A DNA stretch of 44,576 bases from assembly GCA_025765615.1 (NCBI GenBank), contig JAIVFJ010000415.1, forward strand, positions 1 to 44,576, given 5' to 3'. The notes beneath the pieces were generated by a model, which saw only the letters and a list, made by a program, of their open reading frames with translations, had not been told where the DNA came from and searched no databases. The stretch is from Zopfochytrium polystomum. Its lineage: Eukaryota; Chytridiomycota; Chytridiomycetes; Chytridiales; Chytridiaceae. Below are positions 32,513 to 43,030 of this stretch, piece after piece. Both the position numbers and the translations under genes were made by a program. Every line of letters begins with the position of its first letter. Within the stretch, counting starts at the first letter, position 1.

Positions 32513-33318
32513 GATTTGTTTTCTTGTTCGTCTTCCGTTTTTCGCCTCTTCTTTCAAAATCGATCGTTTCAAGGGGGGAGGGGGCGTGCTTCTCGCAGCT
32601 GGTGACCCGGCATGGAGAGTTTTTTTTTTTTCGTCTTCATGTTTGGGCCCTTTGGCGCCACGCGATCCGAATGAGACAGATCAGAGAGTAGTGGGTGGTG
32701 AGGACATGGCTGACTCTCTCGGAAAGGCCCTTTCGCCCCCCCCACCCCTCCGTCCCTCCCTCCACACGGGTTTATCTTCAGCAGCGGCTGTCGCCGCCCT
32801 TTCTGGTGAAACAGACTGTTTCCGCCTTGAATGTGACCTCACTGTTGCATCCACAATGATCCACATGTTTTCTTTTTTTTTTTCAAGGACTCTTATGATG
32901 GCTCTCGCTTCCGCTTGCTCCACTTGCACGGCTCGCCGAGGTGTCCGTCTCTGGTGCGAAGGCGGGAGGACCCCAGGCCCTGCAGCAGAAAGACGAGGAA
33001 GCGGCAATAGCCGAGAGTGCACCTGCTCTGGCAACCCGTCCCAAGCAAACCGGAGCGCGGCCAGCGAGCAAGCAGCAATGCCTGATAGCGGCGACTCGCT
33101 CCAACCCAACCAGCTGGAGAAAGCCAGCAGGCAGGCAGAGATGGCAACCACAGGCACCACAGCAACTGGCGACGCGTTGGCAACGCCATCAATACTGCTG
33201 GTCGAGTCAGGCTGTGGAAGCGCCAGACACCTCCTTGGTTACGTAACTTCGAGCTTTTGGGCATTTCCTGTGGTGCTTCGCAGTCTCTACATTCATGTAT
33301 TTCGTGTTTGTGGGGTTC
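32513..33318 (+). other. Unresolved region, possible coding scraps
   Basis: No recognised gene. A plus-strand stretch (about 32941-33110) reads LAEVSVSGAKAGGPQ and QKDEEAAIAESAPALATRPK, charged and helix-like. Poly-T runs and C-rich tracts fill the rest. Confidence 0.25.
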
Positions 33319-33535
33319 TGAAAGAATTCGCTATGTTGGCTGATTGATGGATTGGGCTGCTGTGGTGTACACTACTGAAGGTGGTGGTGGTGGGAGGTTG
33401 ATCTTGGCTTCTGTCAGTCTTGTATTTGTCTTTATACAAAACTGTTGCAGGGGCCATTGCTTGCAAAATGCTGCAAGTCATCCTTGCAGAGCAGTATCAG
33501 GTCAAAGCTCCTGCACACTGCTTACACCAAAAGAC
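33319..33535 (+). repeat. Direct duplication S, copy 1 (MITE-free)
   Basis: About 200 bp matching 34369-34880, from TGAAAGAATT to CACTGCTTACA. The second copy carries a 282-bp insertion that this one lacks, so this copy shows the pre-insertion site (GTCTTTATACAAAAC near 33429). Confidence 0.85.
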
Positions 33536-33549
33536 CCAAAACTAACAGG

Positions 33550-34055
33550 TTCTTCTTTTGTTGCGTGTTTTTTTTGATCCTGTTGCCGCTCCGATCTTCT
33601 CCTCTGCTCCTTTTTTTTGCTCCTGGTACCGTATAAATATTGCGGGTGTGGTTTCTTCTTTCCTTTCTTCAGCGTTGTCCCAATTGCTCGCACTGCCCGG
33701 CACTGTTCTCCGAATCTTTTACTTCCCCGTCTCCCGTTGTGGAAGCCTCACAGGACTACCTTACAACCAGCGGAAGATGAGCGTGCAACCCTGGGTCAAA
33801 CGGTCGTGGACTCCCAGGATGGGATGGGATGCGGAGGCGGAGGTGGTGGCGGTGATGGGAGGCGGGTAGATGCCACTGACAGGATGGGCTTCCCCCTTCA
33901 ATTTTTTCCCCCTCTCGACTTCGTCGCCAGAAAATGCACAGGTCAGCCAATGCAAACTATGCAAAGGACAAACAGGTGACACGTTAAAGCAAAGGGAAAG
34001 TCAAAGAAAGTGCAAGTCGTTCACTAGTGGAGGACTCCGCCCTCTTATCCATCTC
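33550..34055. repeat. Third partial copy of duplicated block (P and Q)
   Basis: 33550-33720 matches block P at 29690-29870 in direct orientation (shared core GCTCCTGGTACCGTATAA then TTGCGGG). 33740-34055 matches 4404-4085 in reverse complement (shared CCCAGGATGGGATGGGATG). Block R is missing here. The unit lies between the two copies of duplication S. Confidence 0.85.
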
Positions 34056-34368
34056 TACACACTTGTGCCAACTCGACAGAAGAGAGAGTGAAAAAAAAAG
34101 AAGAGAAAAAAGAAAACGAAAAAAACGCACAAAAATGTTTGGCAGCGGCATCACTACAGTCAGCTTCGTCGGCGGCATAGGCGGCAGCAGGGACGGCGAC
34201 GGCGGCGGCACCCTGTCAACCTAAGCCTTGGCTTCCACCGTCCCTGTCGCTACCGCCGCGTCCCCAAATTGCAACAACCACCACAACCACCACCACCAGA
34301 ACTACCACAACAGCAACAATGGCAATGACCACCACCACCACCACCCCACCAGCCGGATCCTTTTGGCA

Positions 34369-34880
34369 GTGAAAGAATTTGTTGGGTTGGATTGTCTATG
34401 GGTTGTGCTTCTGTGGAGATGGAGGTAGTGCACTACTGAACGTGGAGGTGGTGGCAGGTTGATCTTGGTTTCTGTCAGTCTTGTGTTTGTCTTTAGAGGT
34501 CGTTTCAAGTGGAAAAGGCGGAAATCTTTACTGGGGAATAAAAGATTTGATTGGCTGAAAACTTAATGGAGGAAACATTTTCCTCCATTTCCTTGCCACA
34601 GCTAATCTTGCTCCATTTCTTTGATTGAGCTAATTCAGCTAATTCACTCAGTCTGGGAGGTGGTCTGTCTCCTCGGGTGGTCCGTCTCTGCCAGCGAAAA
34701 AAATCTCTTTTCTATTTTTTCACTTGCTCCTTGTTTGCTCAAAAATCTTTTCCGCCTTTTCCACTTGAAACGACCTCTTATACAAAACTGTTACAAGGAT
34801 AATCACTTGCAAAATGCTGCAAGTCATCCTTGCAGAGCAGTATCAAGTCAAAGCTCCTGCGCACTGCTTACAGTTTGTAT
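34369..34880 (+). repeat. Direct duplication S, copy 2 (contains MITE)
   Basis: Partner of 33319-33535. Homology is interrupted exactly by the element at 34496-34777 and resumes at TATACAAAACTG. Beyond CACTGCTTACA the two copies diverge. Confidence 0.85.
34496..34777. mobile_element. 282-bp MITE, PIF/Harbinger-like
   Basis: The ends are perfect inverted repeats of about 29 bp, each starting GAGGTCGTTTCAAGTGG and running through AAAAGGCGGAAA. The element is flanked on both sides by TTA. The empty-site paralogue at 33429 has a single TTA, so the duplication was made by the insertion. A 3-bp TTA target duplication is typical of PIF/Harbinger elements and their MITEs. There is no coding capacity. 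An internal hairpin (AATGGAGGAAA-CAT-TTTCCTCCATT) lies at 34564-34589. Confidence 0.9.
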
Positions 34881-36119
34881 TCGTTGACCAAATTGATGAC
34901 ATGGAGGTTTACATTTCGGATCTTGAGGCCTCACTTGACATCCTTGTATTACGTGTACTGGAAAGCTCCTATGTGCCAGAAATTTTAAAGCCAAAGCTTC
35001 ACCTGCTTCGTGAACTGCCCTTCTATGTCTGTCAATTTGGACTGCCCAAAAGATTTGCTGCAGAAAGTTTTGAAAGCTTCAATGCCCTCATTCAACAAAC
35101 AATTGGTTTCTCAAATTGGCGAAATCCATCAAGTGCAAAAAGCTTTGCCCAGTTGGCCGCAGTATGTGAAAGGGATTTGGATCAATCAACCCCTGTCCTT
35201 GTCAGGGCATTTCAAAGCTGGGCCAGGTAAGGCAGCCCTTCCCCTTTAATGCTTCTTATTGTATGAGTAGAAGACTTGCCACCTGTCCCAAAAGCAAAGT
35301 TCAAGGCTGGTTCAATGCTGGTTCAGACAAAGAAAGTTGGTGATTCCAGCATCCATCTTTTTGGTGAGGTGTGCTTACATGCGTTACACTCACAGCCAGT
35401 CAAAATTCGTCAGTTTAAAAGGACTGAAGCACTCCACTTGGGCGGTCCAGTGTTAGAAGCACTGAAAGCGCCTGAACAATTCTGGAGAGTTTCAGAGGCT
35501 GCCTTAATGAAGGTTAACTCTCCTCAAGTCTGTGTTTCTTCTTGCACTGCAGCAGAAAAAGAACGAGTTACAGAGACCTCTCGACACCGACTTACTATCA
35601 ATCATGATACAGTGTCTTCACCTTTTCGTTGTCTCAACATTTACCGTTCACACACAATTACGTTTGATGTCTGAGCTTGGGATTCGGTATCCAATGGTCG
35701 TCCCTGCAACACAAGCCCTGCAAGGTAGGTTGACCAATCTCCTCAGAGTGTAATTGATATTGTGTCAATTGCGTGCAAAGAATCATCCCAGCTAGCTGCG
35801 ACCTTTCTGAAGGAAAATAGCCTTTCCAACAAAACTGGGAAAAAAGGTTCCTACATTGGGCCATTGACAATAATAGCAATCTCATTCTTCCTTCACCACC
35901 ACTCAAAAGCGAAGTTAACAAGTGAGGAAGAAAAAAAAACTGCAGAGCTGTGCTGCTCTTTACCAACAAGCAAGTCAAAAGGAAAAAGGAAATTTGACCG
36001 ACCAACGATTGGGGGAACTTAATCAAGCAGCCCAGAGACCTTGGTCTTGGATTGCAGTTCAGCGATGGCTGAACAACAACAACAAAACCTTTTCAAAATT
36101 GGGTCAGTCAAATACATAA
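34814..36119 (+). pseudogene. Transposase-like relic (KDZ-type signature)
   Basis: The frame 34814-35226 encodes VDQIDDMEVYISDLEASLDI, then KPKLHLLRELPFYVCQFGLP and FAAESFESFNALIQQTIGFS followed by NWRNPSSAKSFAQ. The order KPKxHxL...FG...ESFESFN...SN...PS resembles the C-terminal part of large transposase-like proteins common in fungi, of the Kyakuja-Dileera-Zisupton kind (recalled, not searched). A GTAAGG donor follows at 35227. Further protein-like stretches in shifting frames (VPKAKFKAGSMLVQTKK, LRLMSELGIRYPMVVPATQA, SNKTGKKGSYIGPLTIIAIS) may be later exons or decayed sequence. The 5' part overlaps duplication S. No catalytic core can be assembled. Confidence 0.4.
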
Positions 36120-39074
36120 CCTACTTCCGTTCAGAGCTGTTCAAGGGTGATTTTGTCTAGGACACTGGGTATCCTTAGTTATGATATCCAACCATTCATG
36201 TTATTATTTCTTTACCATATTGCCCTGGACATGTCTGTCAAGCACATTTCAGTAGGTCATTTGAACGCATTATGAGTCGTGGAAATCTTTCTTCCTTCTC
36301 TTCATATTGGCAATATCCTAGTGACATCTTTTTTGGCTTGTACCAAAATATTTTTAGAAATCCGTTCTGCAGACAAGTTGAAGTCACAACCCATTTTTGT
36401 CTGGGATTGCTCTGTCATTTCCAAAATTTCTGGGGGTGTAGCTCCTGCTGTAGGCGTTGTAGCAGGGCACGTTAGGTATCAATGTAAAGAGCAGAAGCAG
36501 GCAAATACAGGAGTGTAAGGGCGTCCTCTGATCGCTTCTCCCCTTTGAGACAATGACATGCAAAGTTGAGGAAGCGATTTTTGACTTCAGCGACCAATCA
36601 AATTCCGTTTAGACAACTTAGAGAGCTCTGTGATTTTTGATACATTTGGACAGCAGCTCTTCTTACCCTGTTTACAGAACAGAAGTGGACTTTTCCTTTG
36701 TCTTGTTGTTTGAAGAGGGCGCCAATTGCTTTGGGTTTTCTTCCTCTGTTTGATTTGAACAACACACCACTTTGTGAGACAAGAACACGTCAGTACAGAT
36801 ATACCACCCGCCTGAGCAACTGAGCTTTTGTTTCCCCAGCCGTTCCATAGATGGAAAGCAGTTCTGGCCAAATGAGTTCAGTAATCAATGAATAGAAAGT
36901 CACACTGTTTTTTCCAGTTCCTCTTAAATCATTCCACTGTTGTGTTACTAGAAAAAAAAAAGATGTGCAAACAACTCAAAGAAGCAGAAGTACTCTCTTC
37001 TGCTTTTGGAACTTGAACTGAATGTTTTGCCTTTCATTTGCAAGAGAAATTGTTGTTTGCAAATTAGGTTCACAAAAGTTTACAAATAGAAATTTATCAA
37101 CTCACATGAGAAGTTGTCAGAGTTTTGACCACTCTTGTGTCTTTGGATGATTCTTTGCCCGCTGATCAACTACCTGGTTTGGCAGAAACACATGACTGAG
37201 GGCAATATTAGTCAGTTGAAAAGAAAAAGTCGTGCAAACCTCTGAACCTTTTCCATTTACTGTTTTCAGAAGAATGAGGATTTTTGGAGTCAACAGCTGC
37301 GGCTTTCGACTTGCAGAAAGTCAGAAGATTCATTATTGCAGATTCTCATACCTTGGGACGCACAAGGAGATTTTCAGAAATTTCACTTGTCATAGAGAAA
37401 CTCTCAGACTTGGACTGCAGAAGCTTGCCCTTTGCTCTTGCGCTCCACAAGGAAGGTTTGAAAGGAGAGTTTTGTTGGTGGACATATTGAGCAATGGTTT
37501 ATTTTCTTTGAAATAAGGGACTGTCAGAAAATATAAGTGGCCCTTTTTGTGTGTGTGAGAGAGTGTGTGTGTGCTTGCATGGGAGACACAAGGAGGACGC
37601 TGAGAGAGTCAGAGAGCAAGAGAGAGTGCACGCACTCAGGCGTTTCATCAGTTTTGAGATCGTTTTCTGCGATTGCTCCTGCGAGATCACTCCTGCGATC
37701 ACTCCTGCGATCACTCATGCGATCGTTTTTTAGCGATTACTCCTGCAATCGCACTCCAGTGAGTCTTTTGCGATCGTTTGCAGGGATGATCGCAACTTGG
37801 AATCGCTCTTGCGAAGGCTTTTGCAGGCGCCCTTGTGATCACAGAGTTTGTGCAAGTTCCTTTTTTTTGTTTTGAAACTTATGTTTGCTTTTCCCAATCA
37901 GCATGACCCTCCTTGATGTTGTTGTAAAACTCAATGAATTCTTTCAGTCTGAGGAACTTGATTGGTCTGCGTGGAAGTACTGCTTCAACTTGCTACCCTT
38001 TGGGGAAGCTGAAAATGTTGATTCATCCAATAATCAATATTTCATTGCTGCGTGGCTTGCCATTGAGGAGGTGCTCCAATTATGGGGGGTCAAACCATGA
38101 AGCTTGGATTGAACAGTCAGCTCTCTCAGCTCACTGCTGCAGAGGAAAATACGTACCACACTGGAACATTCCTCAAGTTTACAAGTGCAGCTCTGCATTG
38201 GCTGGATGAAATGAAAGACGCAATGGAGCTCATTGTTTTCACCTCTCTTGTGCTGGAAATGTAGGTTTCTGAAGACTTCAAGTTATTGCACCTCATTGAT
38301 TGCCAAACAGACTCCTTTCACCAGCCATGTATGAAACATTTAATACAAACAAAAAGAAAGCTGCGGTATGGACACAAGAGTTTATGGAAACTAGTGGATC
38401 CAAACTCTATTTGGAGAGCAAAGGACATACATTCTCTTGTAAGATCTGTGTCTGACTGGTTGCCGCAGAGAACACTGTGTCAGGATGGGGATGATGTCCT
38501 TTTCAATACTCCATCCAAGGAGGGCGAGAAACCATTGGAAGAGGAACAGCTCTTTGCTTTATTGGGGTAAGTTTACTTTTTGCAGAGTTTTTGTGCACTG
38601 ATTTGGAATGCGGGAGTGTAATGTCTTTCATAACACATTCCTCATGGTTGATAGATTCTGTTCTGTTGCAGAAGTCAGTTGGGGATTTTCCGGGCCGCCC
38701 GCTGCTTTCTGCCATTCTGACATCTTTTGGGGCAAAATTGAAAGATGGCCATCTGATCAGAATACTGTCTAAAGAAGGAAACAATCAGTCCCTTCTCCAA
38801 CTTATTTCAAATGTGGAAGGGCACCTCACTAATTTTTGGGAAAAATCTCAGACCTTAATCCATTTACGACATTGAAAGGCATTTGCAAGGGAGGACAACA
38901 AAGCAAGTTCCAACAAGAAGCAATATCTGAACCTGAAGATGAAGCTTAGTGTGGGAAAGCACCAGGAAAAAAATTGTGTTTGAAAGATGTGAGAAATAGT
39001 GCAAAAGATTATCAATAAGTGACATACTGCTCCCCCCCCCCAAACAACAACAAAAAAAAAAGAGATAAAAGTCC
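36120..39074. other. Unresolved AT-rich region, probable transposon debris
   Basis: Scattered protein-like stretches occur on the plus strand, for example ADKLKSQPIFVWDCSVISKI (about 36370-36429), MTLLDVVVKLNEFFQSEELD (from 37903) and SLVRSVSDWLPQRTLCQDGD (about 38435-38494). They share no recognised domain, and frames change between them. They could belong to the same decayed element as the transposase-like relic. No promoter or full gene is supported. Confidence 0.35.
37652..37800. repeat. GCGATC-rich degenerate minisatellite
   Basis: An imperfect 11-12-bp unit, TCCTGCGATCAC, recurs with variants (GCGATCACTCA, GCGATTGC, GCGATCG). The cluster is rich in GATC. Confidence 0.6.
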
Positions 39075-39671
39075 TTGTCAGACACAGAAAAAGAAGGAAG
39101 AAAGAAAAAAGCAACATGCTCCTTGGTCACCCCCACTGTGTGCTCTGCAAGGTTTGCAAGGTTCTTCATCATCCAAAGAATGGACAAAACCATGCTAGGG
39201 GCCATTGTTGACCTATTGGCATTTGAATCAGGCAGCGCACTCGTGCTGCTCAAGGAGAAACAGGTAAGGATCAGATCCGATCATCATTTGTTAAAATTGG
39301 AACTAGCAGATTCAACAGTTGATCAACCTCTCAACGCTGTTGATCTGGATGAGGATCATTCGCTCATTTTGCTGGACTGTCTTGATGACGAGATGGATGA
39401 AGACACAGTTGACGAGGACGAGGATGATACTGACGATTCAGACACAAGTTCCACTGGCAGTTACAGTGGGGAGACTGAGTCTGACAGCAATTCCTCAGCT
39501 GGTGAAAAAAAAGGGAGGATACTTTTGATCAACCTTGTGGATAAGGGAAGGATTGCAGCTCCATGGTTGCAGAAAGCATCTTGTGGTGAGCAAAGACTGC
39601 ATGCAGTTTCAGCCATCGCTTGCCTTGCATTCTTCGTTCGCTGCTGTGTGGTATTGATACAGTCAATATAG
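39075..39671 (+). CDS. Acidic hypothetical ORF
   Basis: A 198-codon frame, the longest in this part of the window apart from the reverse transcriptase. The middle is strongly acidic and Ser/Thr-rich: LDCLDDEMDEDTVDEDEDDT, then DSDTSSTGSYSGETESDS. It is preceded by a Lys/Arg-rich start (TEKEGRKKKATC) and ELADSTVDQPLNAVDLDEDH. No domain is recognised. The ATG choice is uncertain. It may be an exon of the transposon-derived sequence to its left. Confidence 0.3.
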   Translation: MSDTEKEGRKKKATCSLVTPTVCSARFARFFIIQRMDKTMLGAIVDLLAFESGSALVLLKEKQVRIRSDHHLLKLELADSTVDQPLNAVDLDEDHSLILLDCLDDEMDEDTVDEDEDDTDDSDTSSTGSYSGETESDSNSSAGEKKGRILLINLVDKGRIAAPWLQKASCGEQRLHAVSAIACLAFFVRCCVVLIQSI

Positions 39672-40527
39672 TTTGGGTCAGCCCTGCATCTTCAGAAGCG
39701 TCACTGTGGGGATCGCAGATCAAGTCGATATTGAGCTGGATTTCGTTGGCGTCCATCGCAATGAGGAAGGTGGTTTTCCTGTGTGTTGCGTTTATCTGTT
39801 TTGGAAAACAAGTCCAGACCTGTTTTTTGGTTTGGCTATGTTTTGTGAAAAATATCGACATGGGCGGGGAGGGCGCCGAATACTCCCTCTCAAAAAATGA
39901 CTACTCCCCATAAAAAGCGATGGCGCCAAACGGCCGAACTCGAACGCAACAACAAAAATAGAAAACAGTTAAAATTTATTGAGGGGATGTTTCTAAAATT
40001 AGTGTATTCAGCTTGCTGTATGTGAAAAGACTCGTTTAGTTGGGATGAAGATGCAAGACTACCGGCTGGGCGGGCGAGGAAGAAGGTCTGCTTAACGCGG
40101 TTCGCATCGCCGGTGCGCGCGTTGGAGACCCTGATTGCGACAGCAGGGGCAGGGCAGGGCAGAGGTTTCGGGGGGGGGTGGTGGGAAGGGCGTCTTCCCT
40201 TGCAAATGTGGAGGGGGGGAGGCGGCAGCAACGCGAAAGGCCAACAGGTCGGTCGGTCGGTCAGTCAGTCAGTCGGTTGGTTCTCGCTCGCGTAGCGGGG
40301 CCTCCCCCTTTTTTTTACCCCCGAAAGTGATGTTCTCCCTCCTCTTGCTTCCCTCCCAGTTTTTTTTCCTCTTTTCGTTTTTTCTTTCCCCTGTTTTTTC
40401 TTCTCTCGTTTCCTTTCATCGTAACCGACTGTTTCTTCTCCCCTCCCCCCGTTCGTTGCGTGTGTGTGTGTGCAAATGAAGCACTTTCTGGCTTTTTTGT
40501 GTTTGTTAAAAACAAAACGACAAACAG
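39672..40527. other. Intergenic
   Basis: Contains a GC-rich patch (40060-40260), a GGTCGGTCGGTCAGTCAGTC tract near 40245 and pyrimidine-rich sequence before the SDR exon. No gene is recognised. Confidence 0.4.
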
Positions 40528-40648
40528 GCTGCGCGTTCAACATCAGCAAACACGCCCTCGCGGGCCTCTCCAAAACATTGCTGTGCAGTACGCCGCCCGC
40601 GGTGTCAGCTCCAACCTCATCCTCCCAACATTCCCGGTCAGCGCAATG
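40528..40648 (+). pseudogene. Short-chain dehydrogenase/reductase exon relic
   Basis: The exon is bounded by the acceptor CAAACAG and the donor GTTAGT. One frame reads AFNISKHALAGLSKTL and the next reads NIAVQYAARGVSSNLILPT. Together they give the classic SDR stretch around the catalytic YxxxK and the following helix and strand (YxxSKxAxxGLxxxLAxxYAxxGVxxNxIxP). The catalytic Tyr position is Phe (TTC at 40536-40538), while the Lys (40548-40550) is kept. A one-base shift lies near the AAAA run at 40572-40575. Rossmann-fold exons upstream are not visible, so this is a fragment. Confidence 0.65.
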
Positions 40649-41063
40649 GTTAGTCAAAGCTGCTTTACTGATTGCGCTCGCAATTGGATTTTGAAGATCT
40701 TCATGAGGTTGGTGTTACTGTGCTGACAGTGATTGTTGTGTCTGATCACGTAGTTTGCCTTTGTTTACACACCTGTGTTGTTTGCTTATTCCTTCAGTCA
40801 AGCTGCTTTTAAATATTCTTGTGGCTGGTAGTGTTTGATGCATGATTGGCTGCAGCCATCTTGCAGAGATGCGTTGCGCAAGTGCTGCAACTGATCCACA
40901 CACCAATCAAATTTCTTGTAAGCAAAGGACACTAGTGGGTCCATGGAATGAGGGCTCTTTCTGGGACCCTGGTGTTCTTCCAGCAACACTGCAAAGAAAG
41001 TTTTTCTCCAGTACCTATAAGTAGATTAGTGATCAATGTAAAACGACATCAATAACATCCAGT
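40649..41063. other. Intergenic
   Basis: No coding or structural signal seen between the SDR relic and tRNA-Gly. Confidence 0.4.
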
Positions 41064-41135
41064 GCAACAGTGGTTCAGTGGTAGAATTATCGCCTGCCAC
41101 GCGGTAGACCCCGGGTCTGATTCCCGGCTGTTGCA
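41064..41135 (+). tRNA. tRNA-Gly (GCC)
   Basis: Acceptor GCAACAG/CTGTTGC, D arm GTTC...GAAT, anticodon stem-loop ATCGC-CTGCCAC-GCGGT with anticodon GCC, T stem CCGGG/CCCGG and discriminator A. The T loop is TCTGATT, lacking the usual TTC (bases 54-56), which weakens the internal promoter B box. It may be a pseudogene or a diverged copy. Confidence 0.85.
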
Positions 41136-42984
41136 AGGCGGTGCTGCAAGCTCCTGCGGTAGCTGTAAACTGTGAATTACATTGGACATGTTCTTGCAAA
41201 TTTTTCTGGTTTTTTTATTTCTCCACTCCTCTCATGTTTCCATCAAAAGCAAGAAAAGGACCAATCACCAAAGAAGTCCAACACATGACTCCACTGTACT
41301 CCCTGGTGTTTGGTGCAGTGTGGTGCCACTGCTACTGTGCTATATCTGTTGGGTCTCTGAAGGAAGGTTCAAGGGGAAAGAGAATCAGTGACCCCACTCC
41401 ATTCGTTTCTTATGGCTGGTGCGCACTGTGCAGTGGGAACCCCAATTTACTCATGTTTCACAGCAGCCCCTCTCCCCAAAGGTGTGGGTGCCTGGGCAAA
41501 GTGTGGCTGTGTCTTGGCTACAGAACAACAATGTGGCAGTCAAGAAACTGTGAGAGATTGGCTTAGGGATCACCTGCCCATCAACCCCTCCCCCACCTCC
41601 CAATTGCGCTGCAGACACTTAATCCACTGTGCTTTGCCTTCATTTGAAGGCTTTTGTAAGTTTATTATTTATGGTTTGCTCAATGCCACTGTGTTGTCTG
41701 TCACACCCTGGAGCCTGATGTAGAACCAGTGGGCTTGTTTGTCTGTAATGTCCACAAATGCAGCACTGCTGACATTTGCAGTTTCACACTACATTTTGTC
41801 ACTGAGCTCAAACTGACCCTAAATGGGAGTAGTTACTTTTGCCTCAAGGTTTCTGGCCTTCCACAACGAGCTGCAATCTTTGAATCCAAAATTGTCTGCT
41901 GGACCAGCTCTTTCCCAGTCGCCAGGGACTGTTCCAGGGTGAGATCTTTGGTCGAATCCAGCCATAGTGTCGAGCAGAGGGGAACTACAGCATAGATCCA
42001 ACTATCGTAATCACAGGGTTTGTCATGGCAGAGGCTAGCTGTGAATCCAGTAATGAATATAGCTGTCATCCAAAAAACCACATATTGTTGGTAGACGGTG
42101 ACAGCGCTGGTGCTGAGGTAAAGCAATTTGGTCAGAGGGATACTGGGCCTGTTAGAGATGCAGGCTTGCCACTTTGGACACTGGGGAACATCCCAGGACC
42201 CAATGCATTAGGTGATGTAATGGCAGTATTAGGCACCCCAGGATAGGCAGTCAAGTGATGTGGGAGCAAGTCCAACATCTGTGGGAAACACACAAAAAAA
42301 AAAAAAAAAAAAAAGAAAAAAAAAAGAGAAAAACCACCACACTTATCAGTCCCAGCACAAACAACAAAGGTTGTGGTCAAACACCAACACATACTGGATA
42401 TCTGCTTCTGGATGCAGGTAAGGTAGAGATGGACAAGGGTTACTAACCGACTTGCAGACATTTGGCAGATAATGATATAAGCAGATGCAGATATCAAATT
42501 TGACTGTGTATATCCGCTTGCATCCAAAGAAAAACCTGCTGATCTCTGCTGTATCTGCTGGTGTTCAAGCTTTTGGAGCAGAATGTATAATTTCTTTGCA
42601 CAAAACAAAGCAGCAGGAAAAATTTCTGCTGTGAATTCCACTGATTGAATACACTTTTGTGGCCTCAAATATTGACAATGTTTTTACCAGCCACTGCAAT
42701 TTGCAGTTTGCTGACAATGACTCGCTTTGGTTTTGTCGACCTGCAATTTGACTTCTTGCTGTTTGTCGCCAACACCTCCTAGCGCATCTGACGACATCCA
42801 CTGCCATTGCATCTGGTGCCTGCTAAACCAGCAACCAGACCACCAACAATTCTTGGTCTCAGTACTTTGCGCTAAAACCAGATCAACAATTCAAACTAGC
42901 TCAGTCTTTTGGAGTTAAGGAACCAAGGGCAGCTTAAGCTTAAGGTGTAGTGTTCAAGAGAATCAGTCACCTGATTTATCCACA
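41136..42984. other. Intergenic, possible repeat debris
   Basis: No gene is recognised. A long A-rich run (42294-42326) and AT-rich sequence dominate. Open frames are short and without protein-like composition. Confidence 0.4.
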
Positions 42985-43015
42985 TGCTCTGTACAGGGAT
43001 CGAACCTGTGACTTT
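42985..43015 (-). tRNA. tRNA 3'-half fragment (T arm and 3' acceptor strand)
   Basis: On the minus strand ACAGG-TTCGATC-CCTGT forms a perfect T arm with a full B box, followed by ACAGAGCA as the 3' acceptor strand. The matching 5' acceptor strand, D arm and anticodon arm are absent: the sequence switches instead to TTAGGG-type repeat at 43019. The identity of the parent tRNA cannot be told. Confidence 0.6.
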
Positions 43016-43018
43016 AGA

Positions 43019-43030
43019 GTTAGGGTTAGG
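43019..43030 (+). repeat. Short telomere-type repeat at LINE 5' junction
   Basis: GTTAGGGTTAGG, two TTAGGG units, lying between the tRNA half and the start of reverse-transcriptase homology. Confidence 0.8.

Noticed and set aside
36806..36836. tRNA-like string (AGCTCAGTTGCTCAGG on the minus strand)
   Set aside because: No anticodon arm or T arm follows; at most a chance match or a very decayed SINE.
37652..37800. CRISPR-like array
   Set aside because: Units are 11-12 bp, degenerate and without spacers, in a eukaryotic context.
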